Shown in pieces: positions 1 to 24,560 of a stretch of DNA of 64,000 nucleotides. Location of the stretch: positions 7,444,417-7,508,416 of the forward strand of contig NC_134959.1 in assembly GCF_965638725.1 (NCBI RefSeq), given 5' to 3'. Made by a program: the position numbers and the translations under genes. Every line of letters starts with the position of its first letter. Positions within the stretch are counted from its first letter, which is position 1. This DNA is from Aptenodytes patagonicus (Eukaryota > Chordata > Aves > Sphenisciformes > Spheniscidae). The notes beneath the pieces are model-generated. The model saw only the letters and a program-made list of their open reading frames with translations, ran no database searches and was not told the origin of the DNA.

Positions 1-3000
1 GGAGGATGGTAAGTTAGAAATTATGTCTCTTGGTACCCGTTTTGTTTACTAATCAAAGGTCTAATTGCTTTGCTCTATTTTAATTAACAATGTTCTTATC
101 TTAATTAGTTACTTTTCCTGCATACATTAGCATTGAGAGAAACCACTGAGGATATGAATATGATGAAGAGTTTAAAGTTAAGCTTTTAAAAATGTTTTAA
201 CAATTTCACAAGGGTTTAATAATGAAAAATAAAGTCGTTCTTCATAAATATGGCTACTACTTCTCCAAGTATTTTACCCTAGCCAAAAAAATAAAAAGTC
301 TTTTTTTCTTTTAACTTAAAAAGTCAACTGGTATCAAATATAATTAACACAGGCGCCAAAAGACCTAATGTGGGAATATGAAAGGTTTGATAGTATTTAG
401 ATATGCTAAAATGTTCAAGCTGGCCAAATCTTTTGAACGTCCCAATGTGACAGTCATTCTCTTAAGAACCAATCTCAACATTATTAGCAATTATCTTTGA
501 AACTTAGGGAACTTTATCTTTGTCCCTAACAGAGGATGGGAAAAGGCAAACTGTGGAAGAACTGGATAACTCATACAAATTGTTCCAATTCCTGGGAAGA
601 TATCAGAACAAATAACCTTTACATAAGTACTTTAATTAACAAGGACATACGTAGCAACTGTTGTCTTTCTCCTATGAACTGTTTTTAACAAATGTGTTTA
701 CCTCCTCTGTGGGGCAGGTAACAGGCTTGGTGTATAGGGAGAACTATAAATCCTCAAGTTTTGGATATAGCCCTGCCTAATGTTCCTGTGTACAACCTAA
801 GAAGGGCTGGTCTACCGGAAACTAATATTAGTACGTTACACAGCTGGTTAGAAAACCACACACAGTAGTTAGTAATTCATTGTCAAAGTGGCTATTACAA
901 ATTGGGATTCTGCAGAGGCCTGTTCTGAGTGTGCTTACTCTAAGTTGTAAATGAAACAGAAAATATATTCGTTGAACTTGAGGATAACAGCAAAATGGAA
1001 ATGTCTGAAAAACACGGTAGTAGATCATTACAATTTGTTTTGAAAAAATGAGGATGTAATTCAATAAGGACAAATGCAAAGTGCTACATTTGGTAGGAAT
1101 AATCAACTGTTCAAATACAGAATGCAATAAATACAAATATAGGAACAACTGGCAGCTTTTTCAGAAAAGGATGAGGCAACTTTAGTGGAAGAAGTGGAGT
1201 ATGAGTCAGTATCACCATGCTGCTTCACAAACAGCAATCACAATGGGATATATAAAAAGGAGCTGTGAAGTAATCCTGTCCTATCCAACCCAAATAAATA
1301 GTTAACTAGAATAGTATGACCAGGTTTGATTATCACATATTTGGTAGGGGGGGGGAAATGGGGGAGGAAGATTCACTGAAGATTCTGGAAAGCAACAAAA
1401 ATGACAAGAGGTGTACAAAATGTGACTGACAAAAAAACCCAAAGGAATCCGATCATTAAGTCTAAAGATGCCTCAGGAAGACACAGCGATGTAGTTTTCA
1501 GGAGCACAGAAAGTGACTAAGGAAACGAGCTATTCACCATTCTGCTATGTACAAGAAGTAAGTGTTCCTCGCTACAACTAGTATCTGTTAAGTTAGACAA
1601 ACTAAGGATGGCTAAAAGGACTACAATGGATTGTCCAGGGAAGCTTAAGAAAAAATTAGGTATTTATCAGAACATCATGTATCTGATTCCATCTTTAGGT
1701 AGCAAGAGATTAGGCTAATTCTTGAGGCCTTTTCCAACCCAGTATTCTGATTGCCAATCTTGTACTCCTTTAATGCCACAGCATAAAGAATATTTCAGGC
1801 AGAATACTGTAGTAGAATACCTACCACTGAATTGCCTCTGGGAAGAGGCAAATAGTAAGCATTGCACAGTTGTAGCAGGGAGAGGAGGCAAAGGGAAACT
1901 CAGTCCTTGCAAGAGGATTTGCATTGATTTTAACCTTGATTTGTTTTGGTGCACCTCTGTCAGCTGAGTGCAACTCCAGCATCTTTCTCTCCTTCAGTAA
2001 AAGGTCATGCTGCCATTACCAGCCAAACACAAGCTGATATTTCAGTGCCTAAATGCTACCATCCTAGCACAGCAGCTGAAGAGTGTTATGAATGCAATTA
2101 CCAGAAGCTAAAAAAAAAATCTTGGAATTGGGTTTCCTAGAAAATGATAATTAGCTATTCAAGCCATACTTGGGAAACATTTATTTGTAAAAAGGATGCA
2201 TTTTGGTAAAGTCACAGCTAACTTCAAGTATACTACAAAAGCTGCTTAATGTAAAAATCTGACTTCTACTCAATTACAGCACAGTTCATACGAACTGCCA
2301 GCAACTTTTTTATCACACTTGTATCCATTAGTGAATAGACGAGGAGCACAAAGTGCTAACACCCAGAAGAACAACTGAGTGTTTTTCTTCATCTTACTCA
2401 AAACCAGCACTAGGGCACGTGATTCTGAGAGACACTGAATGCTTTCAGCTCACACTTGTTACTCAGAGAAGATCAGCTGTTTACGGACTGGTAACTTGTT
2501 TACTTGCAAAGTACATCTCAAATCCAGCCTAAGTCGATCATGCTTTTAAAAACTTAACTATTTGGCAAAAAGATCACGACCACTATGAATAAGCTGCTAG
2601 TTCACCAGCAATGAGGAAACAAGGATTCATAGCACAAAGAACATCAAGTATCTGACACTGTCAGGATGACTGGTAAAGATTCAACTACGGATAAGCATTT
2701 TAGTCCTCATGAATACTCAACTCCACTTTTCTTTCCTTAAGATGACTCCCTCTGGAGCTGAGCGAGTGATGCTAACAAGATGCTGAAAAGCAAAGTTCGG
2801 TACTGTTGCCTGTATACTAAGTTTTCCATAGCCTACAGAATTTCCGTGTGAGAAATGTTAAATTGAGCAAGAGTAATAAAACTCATTAAACCTCCCTCTT
2901 CCCTCCACAAGCCCAGCCAACACAAAATAAGGCTGTGAAAGCACTTGCCATCTTTTGTATTTTATTGTGCATTTCTAAGTGCTTAAAGATACCAAGCAAG

Positions 3001-3111
3001 ACTGTATGCATTATGTTGTCCGTATGTAGTATGCCACACAGTAAGAGACAGGCAAATCCCCAAAAGTTTTCATATTCTAATTCAAACAGACAAAAATTAG
3101 GTAAAATAGTA
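1..3111. other. Intergenic / NUDT7 downstream region, no gene seen
   Basis: AT-rich sequence without a recognisable exon on either strand. The open frames here are short and resemble no family I know. It contains a G-run near 1348-1357 and scattered short A-runs. If avian synteny follows human, VAT1L should lie further left, but no VAT1L exon is visible. Confidence 0.5.
2961..2966 (-). terminator. Candidate polyadenylation signal of NUDT7 (AATAAA on minus strand)
   Basis: The plus strand reads TTTATT, so AATAAA on the gene strand, about 470 nt past the NUDT7 stop codon. I saw no closer AATAAA or ATTAAA between the stop and this point. The motif is common by chance in AT-rich DNA, so only transcript data can confirm its use. 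Confidence 0.35.
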
Positions 3112-3200
3112 TTATCTCATTATACAGAAGGCAAACCACAGAAAGTGTCTTAGATCACACAAAATAAAGGCAGAAACTGAAATAGATCTTCCAAATCTGT
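3112..3200 (-). repeat. Old MIR-like SINE fragment, probable NUDT7 3' UTR
   Basis: The plus strand resembles the reverse complement of the MIR/CORE-SINE 3' half: 'cattatacagaaggcaaacc', then 'agatcacaca', then a run ending in 'gatcttcc'. The match is diverged and judged by eye. It would lie within the NUDT7 3' UTR if the AATAAA at 2961 is used. Confidence 0.35.
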
Positions 3201-3432
3201 ACATTAAGTCCATCAAAAATACCATGTGCTTTTGGCAACTCGAAAACAGATTAAAAATTGTATGAATCTAGTTAGGGCTTGTCAACTTAGAAAGATTATT
3301 TAAAAATAAATTTTAGTAAGTTCCCAATTCAGAAGAAATTCAAGTGTGAAATTCAATCAAATAATAGGTACAAAGGGAATAAACAAAAACCTTTTTCCTC
3401 CTTCAATATAAATTAATTGCCAGACCAGTTTG

Positions 3433-6260
<2,828 letters not shown>

Positions 6261-6377
6261 CTTTGGCGCCCCCGACCCGAGAGCGGACTTTTCCCTTTCC
6301 CGTCGCCTCCCGTCCCCCCTGTGACCGACGGCCAGTCCCTCCAATCAACACGCGAGATCGCCGGGCTCCGCCTTCTG

Positions 6378-6382
6378 ATTGG
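6378..6382 (-). promoter_or_regulatory. CCAAT box (NF-Y) upstream of NUDT7
   Basis: The minus strand reads GCCAATCAG about 118 nt upstream of the NUDT7 ATG, a typical distance for an NF-Y box in a CpG-island promoter. A second CCAATCA on the plus strand at 6341-6347 is nearer the gene. Confidence 0.5.
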
Positions 6383-6599
6383 CGGCGGGCAGGCCACGCG
6401 AGGGGGCGCCCACGGGACGGCTGCGCGCGGCGTTCCCGCTCTCCGGCCGGCGTCACGCGCCCCCGGGGCGGGCGCTGAGGGGAGGGCCGGGCGGGGCGGC
6501 GCGCAGGGCCCCTTCCCAGGGCCAGCGAGGCGCCCGCGGCGGGCTCCCCGGGCTGCGTTTAGGAGAAGGGCGGCGTTGGCTGCCGGCAGTCCTCGCTCC

Positions 6600-6742
6600 A
6601 GCCGGGAAAAACAGAGAGCCGCCGAGCGGTTTGGCGTCGCGCCCCGCCGAGCGGCGTCCGTGGCCCGCCCTCGGAGGGTCAAGGGCGGCGGCAGCGAGCG
6701 GCTGGCGCTGGGTTCCAGTATGAGCCGTTCCCATTGCCTTAG
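6600..6742 (+). ncRNA. Candidate first exon of a divergent transcript
   Basis: The CpG island ends on the plus strand in TTGCCTTAG|gtaaggg, a strong splice donor at 6742/6743, pointing away from NUDT7. Divergent noncoding transcripts are common at such promoters. The 5' boundary is arbitrary and no downstream exon was identified. The plus-strand open frame here looks compositional. Confidence 0.2.
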
Positions 6743-7481
6743 GTAAGGGTTCTGTTCATACAGGCGCCAGTATTCCTCCTGTCAGGCGCTTTGAGGGTCG
6801 GATAACATGACAGATGACAGCCTCCGGCTCCCAGGGGTCTCTGGAAAGCGCCATGGCACACCTATCGAAGCCTTGGTCAGCTGTAGCTCAGGCCTCTCCA
6901 AAGCTAAAGGACATCAACAGACCCTCTTGAAAACAGATGCCTAGCTCTTTTCCCCCTACGAGGGGAAAAAGGCCCAAGGTCTCGGAACTTATTTTAATTA
7001 TTTAGTGCAGGTAGGAAGCAGTGAGGTGTCAGAGACTGGCTCAAGCTTGGTGCAGTTTCTGGGCAGTAAAATTTAACTTCCAGTTCTCATTAGGGACATG
7101 ACTAGCAGAAGTAATTTCCTGCTGTAATGGTTTATCATCCAGCCTTAACAGCTAGTAATCACTGTCACCTGCATTTCAAGTAACACCACAGTGGTACAAT
7201 CAACATGTGATCTCTTCCCTCAAAAAACAAGACACAGCACCCCAGGTTACATGGAATGTATAAGAACTAATCTCAGTATAGTTACCTTAATGTTTACTTT
7301 TTTTTCATTGCATTAAGCTAAAGAACCAAATGTGTTTTCCACTTTGTACAGTTGACTTAAATTGCTCCTTAAATGCTTATTCAGCCTATTTGTTACATAA
7401 AGTACGTGTATATATATTTACACACACAAGCTCACATATAAAAGTGACTGCAGTTTATATACAGTCACATGATGTGTTACT
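6743..7481. other. Intergenic, no gene seen
   Basis: Unique-looking AT-rich sequence between the NUDT7 CpG island and a solo LTR. I see no exon, RNA gene or strong repeat in it. Confidence 0.5.
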
Positions 7482-8035
7482 TTGTGGTTTAATCCCAGAC
7501 AGCAGCCAGGCACCACACAGCCACTTGCTCACCCTCCCCCTACCATGGGATGAGGGTGAGAATTAGAAGAGCAAAAGTAAGAAAACTCGTGGGTTTTCAG
7601 TTTAATAATTGAAATAAAATAATAAATTGTAATGAAAAGTAAAACAACAATAGAGAGAGGAACAAAACCCAGGAAAAACAAGTGATGCAACCATTCACCA
7701 CCCGCCAACCAACGCCCAGCCCATCTCCAAGCAGCAATCGCTGCCCCCCAGCCAACTCCTCCCAGCTCATATACCAAGCATGACATCCCATGGTATGGAA
7801 TGTCCCTTTGGGCAGTTTGGGTCAGCTGTCCTGGCTGTGCCCCCTTCCAGCTTCTTGTGCACCTCCTCACTGGCAGAGTATGGGAAGCTTTAAAGTCCTT
7901 GACTTAGTTTAAGCACTGCTTAGCAACAACTAAAACATCAGTGTGTTATCACATTATTCTATGCTAAATCCAAAGCACAGCACTGTACCAGCTACTAGGA
8001 AGGAAATTAACTCTATCCCAGCCAAAACCAGGACA
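7482..8035 (-). mobile_element. Solo LTR of an avian ERVL-type endogenous retrovirus, copy 1
   Basis: Read on the minus strand, it starts TGTCCTGGTTTTGGCTGGGA and runs through the familiar avian LTR sequence to a pyrimidine/purine-rich end ending in ttaaaccaca. It is about the same length as copy 2 at 15106-15667 and clearly homologous throughout. ATTAAA at 7601-7606 (minus) is the likely LTR polyadenylation signal. No internal retroviral genes flank it. No clear target-site duplication was found, and the far end looks altered. It lies 306 bp past the stop codon of the HPRT-like gene, in the same sense. Confidence 0.85.
7601..7606 (-). terminator. LTR-borne ATTAAA polyadenylation signal, possibly used by the HPRT-like gene
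   Basis: The plus strand reads TTTAAT; on the minus strand the ATTAAA is followed by the LTR R-U5-like segment. I found no AATAAA or ATTAAA between the HPRT-like stop codon (8341) and the LTR, so the cellular transcript may end here. This is inference. Confidence 0.3.
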
Positions 8036-8340
8036 ATATAGTAAATAAAACCCAAACATAATTACATACACATGTACATGTCCTGACTCTGTCTCCTGTG
8101 ATTCCAGCAGAATATAATACCCATTTTGTGGCCAGTGTTCTGTTCAGGTTTCACTGAATCTTGAACAGGACTTGCTTACCTTTAAGCTGTTCTACATAAT
8201 CATTATAGGAAAAATATATAGAATAGTATCTTTAGAAAACGTAGTTCTTCAGTAAAGAGCACAATTAGTAGATTACTTATTATTATTCATCTACACAGCT
8301 GTACATGCCACTGAACTGTTGCTCCAGAAGACTGAGGTTA
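8036..8340 (-). other. Probable 3' UTR of the HPRT-like gene
   Basis: Sequence between the HPRT-like stop codon and solo LTR copy 1. I see no AATAAA or ATTAAA on the minus strand here. If the transcript continues, it enters the LTR. Confidence 0.35.
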
Positions 8341-17757
<9,417 letters not shown>

Positions 17758-20700
17758 AATCTTACTTTGAACTATGCTACTGGAGAATGGGTTGGTATTA
17801 TTACTGCAGTTTGTCTTGCTCTATTTTCATCTTGCAGTCAGATCATGACCTGCTTCTAAAAGGTCAAAATTGCCATCCTTCCTGCAGGAAGCATTACTTC
17901 CTTCTACTAATGCACTGACATCACAATCCCAGGTTCTTACTTAATCAGATTAACCAGAAATAAAATAGGCATTAGCCCTGCTGCAACCAATCACAGTAAA
18001 GGTACAGGGAACAAGGGAGATGCAGAAAGGAAGCACATGAATCAAATTAGTGGTAAGGACTAGGTAGGGTAGTGGGTTTTTTATTGAAAATATAAATCAG
18101 GTATTTGGTTGTAGCAGATGGTAATTCAGTGGTATATGTGTAGAAGGTAATTTTATATACCAGTTTCTTACACAATATTTGCACATCCATTGCTCTCATA
18201 AAGTCCACATATTTTTAAAATTCTTGTGCTAACTTGCTGTCAAAAATCAGTATTTGAATAAACAAAGCCATATTTTTAAAGATGACTTGAAGCAGAGGTC
18301 TGCAGCTCTTGAGACATGGTGAACCCTGTCTGACATTCTTCCAGGTCATCCTTTCATAAAATGAGGGGGTGATAGTTCCAGTAACATGCTCCACATCATT
18401 TAAAATCAAATTGCATTGACATTCACTCTAATCTGATTATTTTAGTGTACCAAACTGCACTATTATCTGGGATTAACATGAAAGTCTTACATTTCTAAAA
18501 ATTAATCCTCTGACAAAATGAGCTAAAGCCAGGTTGCACACAACATGTTACAGAACGTTCTTACCAGATTGGGTACATTTTATTAATTCAACTAGTTTAG
18601 TGTTTTCTTGGGGAGAGGGCACATTAATGAAAGAAGATTTTTCTTGTTTCTTTGTAATCTTACAGATGCTCTTCAGATCATGGCTGATAACACTTGGGAT
18701 AATGCAGAAATGCTCTTCCAGGTGGATTAATGGGCATATCCACAACTTTCAGTGATACGTAAAATACTAGTACTATTTGGGAACTATTAATGCCTTGAGG
18801 CTACTTGGCCCCTATTTTATGCAGCTAGCAATACCTTCCTTCTATAAATTCCCTATCATATTCCCTACCTTACATATGTGTGCTCCCTATCTTGTGAAAA
18901 GTCTTGCTTTTCTAATTCCTAGTTTAAGGCCCTCCTTTCTAGTTGGTAGTAACTTGTGTTCAAAAACCTGGAGAATTTCCTCAACAAAATCCTCCTTTGA
19001 AAGGAAACATTAACAAAACCCATACATGTAAACAGTGATGGCTATTGTTTGAGCAGAGATACTCTCCCTTCCTTATTCTCAGGTGCCAAAATGAAGGTGA
19101 ACAGCAGCACTGCTGAGGAACTCATGCAAACATACATTGCCTTTATAAGTACTTGTGGATAAAGCAAGAGAAAGAAAAGGAGGGGACTCCCAGACTAGTC
19201 TGTATGTTTGCCCTCTCCTGAGCTTTTCAACCCAGTGTGATTTAGCTGTCCTGAAAGGATGTTGGTGCTCTAGAGAGCCCTGAGAGGATGATGCCATAAT
19301 AGAATACGAAGTGCTGCGATATCGCTCATACCTATTGCCCATGTATCACACCTACAGCTTTATATGACTGGTTCTAGGATTTAAATAATTTTTTTTCTAT
19401 TTATTTGCAGGAAAAAAAGACATGTATAGGTTTCACATTTGTTTGTTGATTCTCTTGTAGTTTTCCACATTTAAACAGAATTTAGAGTAGTTTTGCTAAA
19501 AGCAACAGTATGGGTGAGACTACTTGTTTTAAACCTCGTTCAAATGAAGGGGCTAATTATTGGCACTATCTCAGTTTACAATTTCCAGCAGTCTAACTAA
19601 GCACAGTTACTCAAATTACAGTGAAGAAATAAATATTGTGTGCATATCTGATATGATTTGTAGCACTCAGCTTAGCTCTGCCCTTTTTTTAAATGCTCTG
19701 TTCTTCTCTATATTCTGTTGTTTTTTACGTGCTTATTCTCTATAGGGAAACCTTAACTGCAGATCACACATACTAGGCAGCCTTCTCTCTGAACAGGCCA
19801 CCTTAAAATATTCTCAACTGCAATATGTATGCTTTGGTTCTGTCTATTAGAAGACCACCTCTGTTATGTAAATTACTTTTATAAATCCCTGAAGCCATTA
19901 CTTGAGGCAAGTTTGATTCCACATTACTCACATTTTAATAAATTATACGCTGGACCTTGCAAATCTTTGTGTCTCCTTTAGGCACCATACTGTTTGATCT
20001 GATTTGAACTGTGCCCAGTTCTAAAGTCCTGTTTAATTCTGTTTCAGAAAAGAGTTGCAGAAAATCCCTCTCACTGACTTTATTTCTGAGTTTTTACTGC
20101 ATTGAGAGTATTGTCTGAGCTACAAATGAGCAGAATAATTTCATTCATAAGGGGAGCATACATATATATGCATGTATTATATAGTTATTATTAAATTTTC
20201 TTAACAAGTACTGTTTTCTCTTTAGAGAAACTGACAACAAAAGAGACTGTTGTGATATTGCTTCGTGATGTGGACATCTGTTCGCCTGGAATGAGATTCC
20301 TCTAATTGAACTGGGAAAATAGGTGTATTCTACTAAAATCCCCATAGATGGAAAATGACAGACAGGCTACTGTGTGGCCTCCAAAATTTTATGAAAGGAT
20401 TCATGAGAAATAGTCAGGCCAACAGCCCATGTGGGGAAAAAAAGTAGATTTTGGAACTCTGGGAGACTTGGAATAGAAAAATTTAGTGTTGGGAAAAACA
20501 TACACTTTCATTAAACTTTAAGCTGGTTCAAGAAGCCTCTGCTTACTCTGTCTGAAACTCAGAAAACTACTTCCCAGATCATATTTGTTTGAATGAATTT
20601 AGGATTCTCAGTGAATTCCATAGAACCGTAATAGTAACCACATACCACTATCACCTGGCAAGTACTTTAAAATCCAATAAATGTGTTAGTGGTCTCAATT

Positions 20701-23700
20701 ACTAGTGGGCTGAGATTTGTATTATGAAAGTTACTGCTACAATGAATGTTTTTATTGTCACATTCTGAAGACAGAAAAAATCACGGGTGAAAGGTTCATG
20801 CTAAGAGAGCCCTTTGTCATTGCTGAATAATTGAAATAGAATGTAGCCATTTGGCATCCTTAGATGGTTTTTCAGTTGTAAATTATGTGATCATACTCCC
20901 ATAGGAAAGAACAAAAAAGTTTGAGTCTGTATGTGTTTGTTCCATATAGGAGCCCCAAGTGCATCTTTTTAAAGTTAAATGTTTTGAGGAAACCAGTGCA
21001 CCAAGCAAGTTGGGTATCAATCTATTGCCCTCCTCTAAATAACAGGATACTGACAGAGACAGTAAGCGTAGCCCATACAAACAGGCTGGAGATTAATTAG
21101 ATCAGCACTGATATCTGCGTGAAACAGCAGCCAGTCAATACAGAACAACACTGCTCTTGTCCTATCTCTTCCCTGAACTACTGAATCAATAATTAGTTTT
21201 TTCAGGACATGATTTTGCTGTTTACATACCTGTTTACGTACCTAAGTTTGTTAAAATTTTACATTGTATTACAGTTTGAAGTAACTGGTCTTGAGACCAC
21301 TGCAACAATTTTAAAGGCCCTCAAGAAACATTGTATAGGCACTAATTAAGTCCTGTCAGGCATTTCCTTTTAATTATTTTAAATCAGAAAGCAAATACAT
21401 GATATTGGATGTATTGTACAACTGTTCCACTAAATTACTAAAACCTTCCAAATAAAACATCAGAGAAAGTGTCCACTAGAGGGAAGCCTCTACCACGGAA
21501 GACAATACTTGCCAAAGGGGAAGAAAAACCTACATTTTATGAAGCAAACTTTCTAGACTAAGAAACTCTCTTCAGTTAATACGTATACAGATATCTCACC
21601 GAAATACAAATACAATCAGGTAGTTTAAAACCGGCATCTTAAATATTTAGACCCGTTCTGAACTTGTATAATTGTGGATTACAGGAGAACTGCTCTGATT
21701 TGCACCACTAAAGACCTGACCCATGGGCTCCATGTTCCAAATGGCTGATAAAGCCTTAAATTAAAACTGAGCACTTGTATTCAGTGACTGATGTGTTATT
21801 AGGAAACCTGATTAATACACTTTGAAATGGCTTGACTTCAGTAATTTGGAGCCCATCCTAAATGTTTTTTGTTTGGCACTTTTAAGTCTTAGATAAGACC
21901 AGCTGCTTAATTGGTTTGCTAAAAAGCTGTTTGGAAAAACCACAGTGCACATCCTGTGGTAAACAGTGCATGTTTACAATTAGAAATTAGAAACAATTTC
22001 ACAATTTGAAGTCTTTATAATATCTACTCCTCTAGATTATGTAGCTCTTCTATATAGAAAATTTCATGAGTATCAACCTTCATACTTTCCTTGGCTATTT
22101 TCTCTCTGGTCTGAATATGAGATTTTTATTATTTTACTGAAACAGAAAAGTGATCTAAGTCTTGACCAATACTGAATATTTATAAATGTTGTGCTTGAAA
22201 AGATTTTCTGCTTTTATAACTCCTTTAATACCTCCAACATCTAGCAAACACAGACTGACTGATGGCAGAACTTGAAGGAAACACCCCTGTAAAAGGTGAC
22301 TCAGATTTAAGTTTGAATATTTCTTGAAAATACCCTGACAGCAATTCTTAAGCAGACAAATGACAAATTCTGCAGTCTCAGACATTCTGATTGCTGATCT
22401 GGAGGAAATGTACAATATTTATTAACAAAGTCTTTCCGTCCATAACATAAATGGTGGAGCGGCTGTGTGCAGGAAACCTTTATATACCTTTTGCTACATT
22501 TGTTTTGTAGATAGGAAAAATGTTTCAGTCTCCTGGACTGTCTATATTAGAAAGTCATTTTGAGAGAGGATCTGGTTAGGACTGGGGCAATAGAGCAGAG
22601 AGACAAGGAATCAGGACTTCTGGATTTTATTCACAGCCCTGACACACAGTTTATTTGCTGTATGACCATGTCTAATTTATTTTCCTGACTGCTCCTGTTG
22701 TACCTCTGACCCTCCTATGTGCCTGCTTTTCCCCCGTTGCCTGCTGTAATCAGCTGACCTTAGTCTTCTGAGACTTCCCTCCTGTGGGCTACACAGGTCA
22801 TTGTTATTTTTGGGAAGGTGCCATATAAGCAACACCGTTGCTGTCATTAGTTAGTGGTCAAATTAATTATTTGAAAAAAGATTGTGGTCTATTAGCTTGA
22901 ATATTAAAATACAGTTGTTATAGTTTAATATGTCAGTGAGCAAACATGAATTGCCATAGTGTCCAGTATGTCTGACCAAGTTCCCCCCCACCCCCCAACA
23001 GCTGCATGAATTGTTTTACCTAGGGAGCAATGGGTGGTCCAGGAAGCGGTCTGCTCCACTCTTGGGGAGCTGGACTCATCTTCACTACAGAGCTGTTTAA
23101 TAAAAATATTTGTTGAACAATGGCTTTATCTGAGTGTGTGATCACAGCTGTTTTATTTTAGCAATGTAACAGCAATAACAATTAAATCCATATTCCTCCT
23201 TGGATATTTATTTTCCTGAATTCATTCTTAGTGCGGTGAAAGAATTTGGTGTGAATTGCCGAGTTAAAATAGAACTGCATGTAGTGGATTTCAGATTACT
23301 TGTATTACCTTTGTATGATTTTTCTATTACTTGAGACCTTGAAACATAGTATAAAAATACATACCACAGAGAGGCCACATTTTAAAATATTCTGAAATTC
23401 TTCCCTCTAGTTTTTTCTAATCACCACTTTTCATTGTTAACAATGTTCTGTTCTGCAAAGCCATGTTTGACTATTAGAAAAGCTAAGTGCCATCTTCCCA
23501 TAACAGCATGTAAGAAGAATGTGGACTATGCATTTTGGTAAAATAAAAAAAATGCTCTTTTAAAATACCATGCAATTACTGCATTCAAATAAAGATAGCT
23601 CATCTCTAAATTTCAATTTTATAAAACCAGCTATTTCAGTGTTGCCAATGCCTTTTGTTGAGATGTTGAATAATGAAGATGACACTTTTGTATGAGCTTG

Positions 23701-24050
23701 CTTAGAAAGATTTTACTGCTGCTACTTGTGTTTACTTAGGCGATTCCAGTGGTTGGCAGCTTGCAGTGAAAGCTGCTGCTAGTCTGCATTAGCTGTGCAG
23801 GCTTGCCCACAATCTAAAAAGGAAATTCAGTGCTGGTCAATACAGTTTCGTAAGACAATGGAGGGAACCAAGAGAAAGCTTCTGTTACTGATTCTCATGT
23901 TTTCAATTCCTTCCTCAGCTCTCCATCAAAGTACTCCAGTTACTGCCTGTTGAATCTGATGGCATAGGTGACTCTGGAATCTGTTTATACATCTGAATTC
24001 CATAGGGGGGCTGCACCATTGTAAAGTCAGTAAATCCTAGTAAAGACATC
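17758..24050. other. HPRT-like upstream region and intergenic DNA, no gene seen
   Basis: AT-rich, with no CpG island next to the HPRT-like ATG. The first 200 bp would hold its 5' UTR and promoter. An everted pair of nuclear-receptor half-sites (TGACCT at 17846, AGGTCA at 17861) lies about 100 bp upstream. An old MIR-like fragment is near 22.6 kb. Open frames are short and unrelated to known families. Confidence 0.5.
22565..22700 (+). repeat. Old MIR-like SINE fragment
   Basis: It contains 'ggaatcaggacttctggatt', then 'ttgctgtatgaccatgtcta', then a pyrimidine-rich stretch, in the order seen in MIR/CORE-SINE elements (aggagtcaggactcctgg...gctgtgtgaccttgggc). It is diverged and judged by eye. 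Confidence 0.4.
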
Positions 24051-24560
24051 CATAGAATCATAGAACAGCCCAGGTTAGAAGGGACCTTGAAAGATCGTCT
24101 GGTCCAACCTTTCGTGGGAAAGAAAGCCTAGATGAGATTCTCTAGCACCCTGTCCAATCGCATCTTGAAAACCTCCAGTGATGGGAACTCTACCACGTCC
24201 CTGGGGAGATTGTTCCAGTGAATGGTTGTTCTCAATGTAAAAAGTTTCTTTCATATATCAAGATGAAACCTCTGCCAGTGCAACTTCTATCTGTTGCCCC
24301 TTGTCTTCTCCATGTGGCACCTTGTGAAGAGAGAGCTTTCGTCCGCTGTGTAGCTGCTCTTTAAGTAGTGGAATACTGTGATGAGGTCCCCCCGAGCCTT
24401 CTCTTCTCCAGGGAGAAAAGACCTTAACTCCTTAAGTCTTTCCTCACAAGGCAGGTTCTCCAGCCCTTTGATCATCTTCCTGACCCTCCTTTGGACCCTC
24501 TCCAGTATGTTATAATATGCCTTTTTCATACTGCTGAAAACTTTATCTTTTTCCAGTTCC
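24051..24560 (-). mobile_element. 5'-truncated CR1 LINE, 3' end present
   Basis: The plus strand begins catagaatcatagaac, the reverse complement of the CR1 3' terminal octamer repeats, followed by 'aggttagaagggaccttgaa', a CR1 3' end hallmark. Further in, the minus strand translates to LERVQRRVRKMIKGLENLPC and RGDLITVFHYLKSSY, from the C-terminal tail of CR1 reverse transcriptase. The frame is degraded and 5' truncated, as for most avian CR1 copies. Confidence 0.92.
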
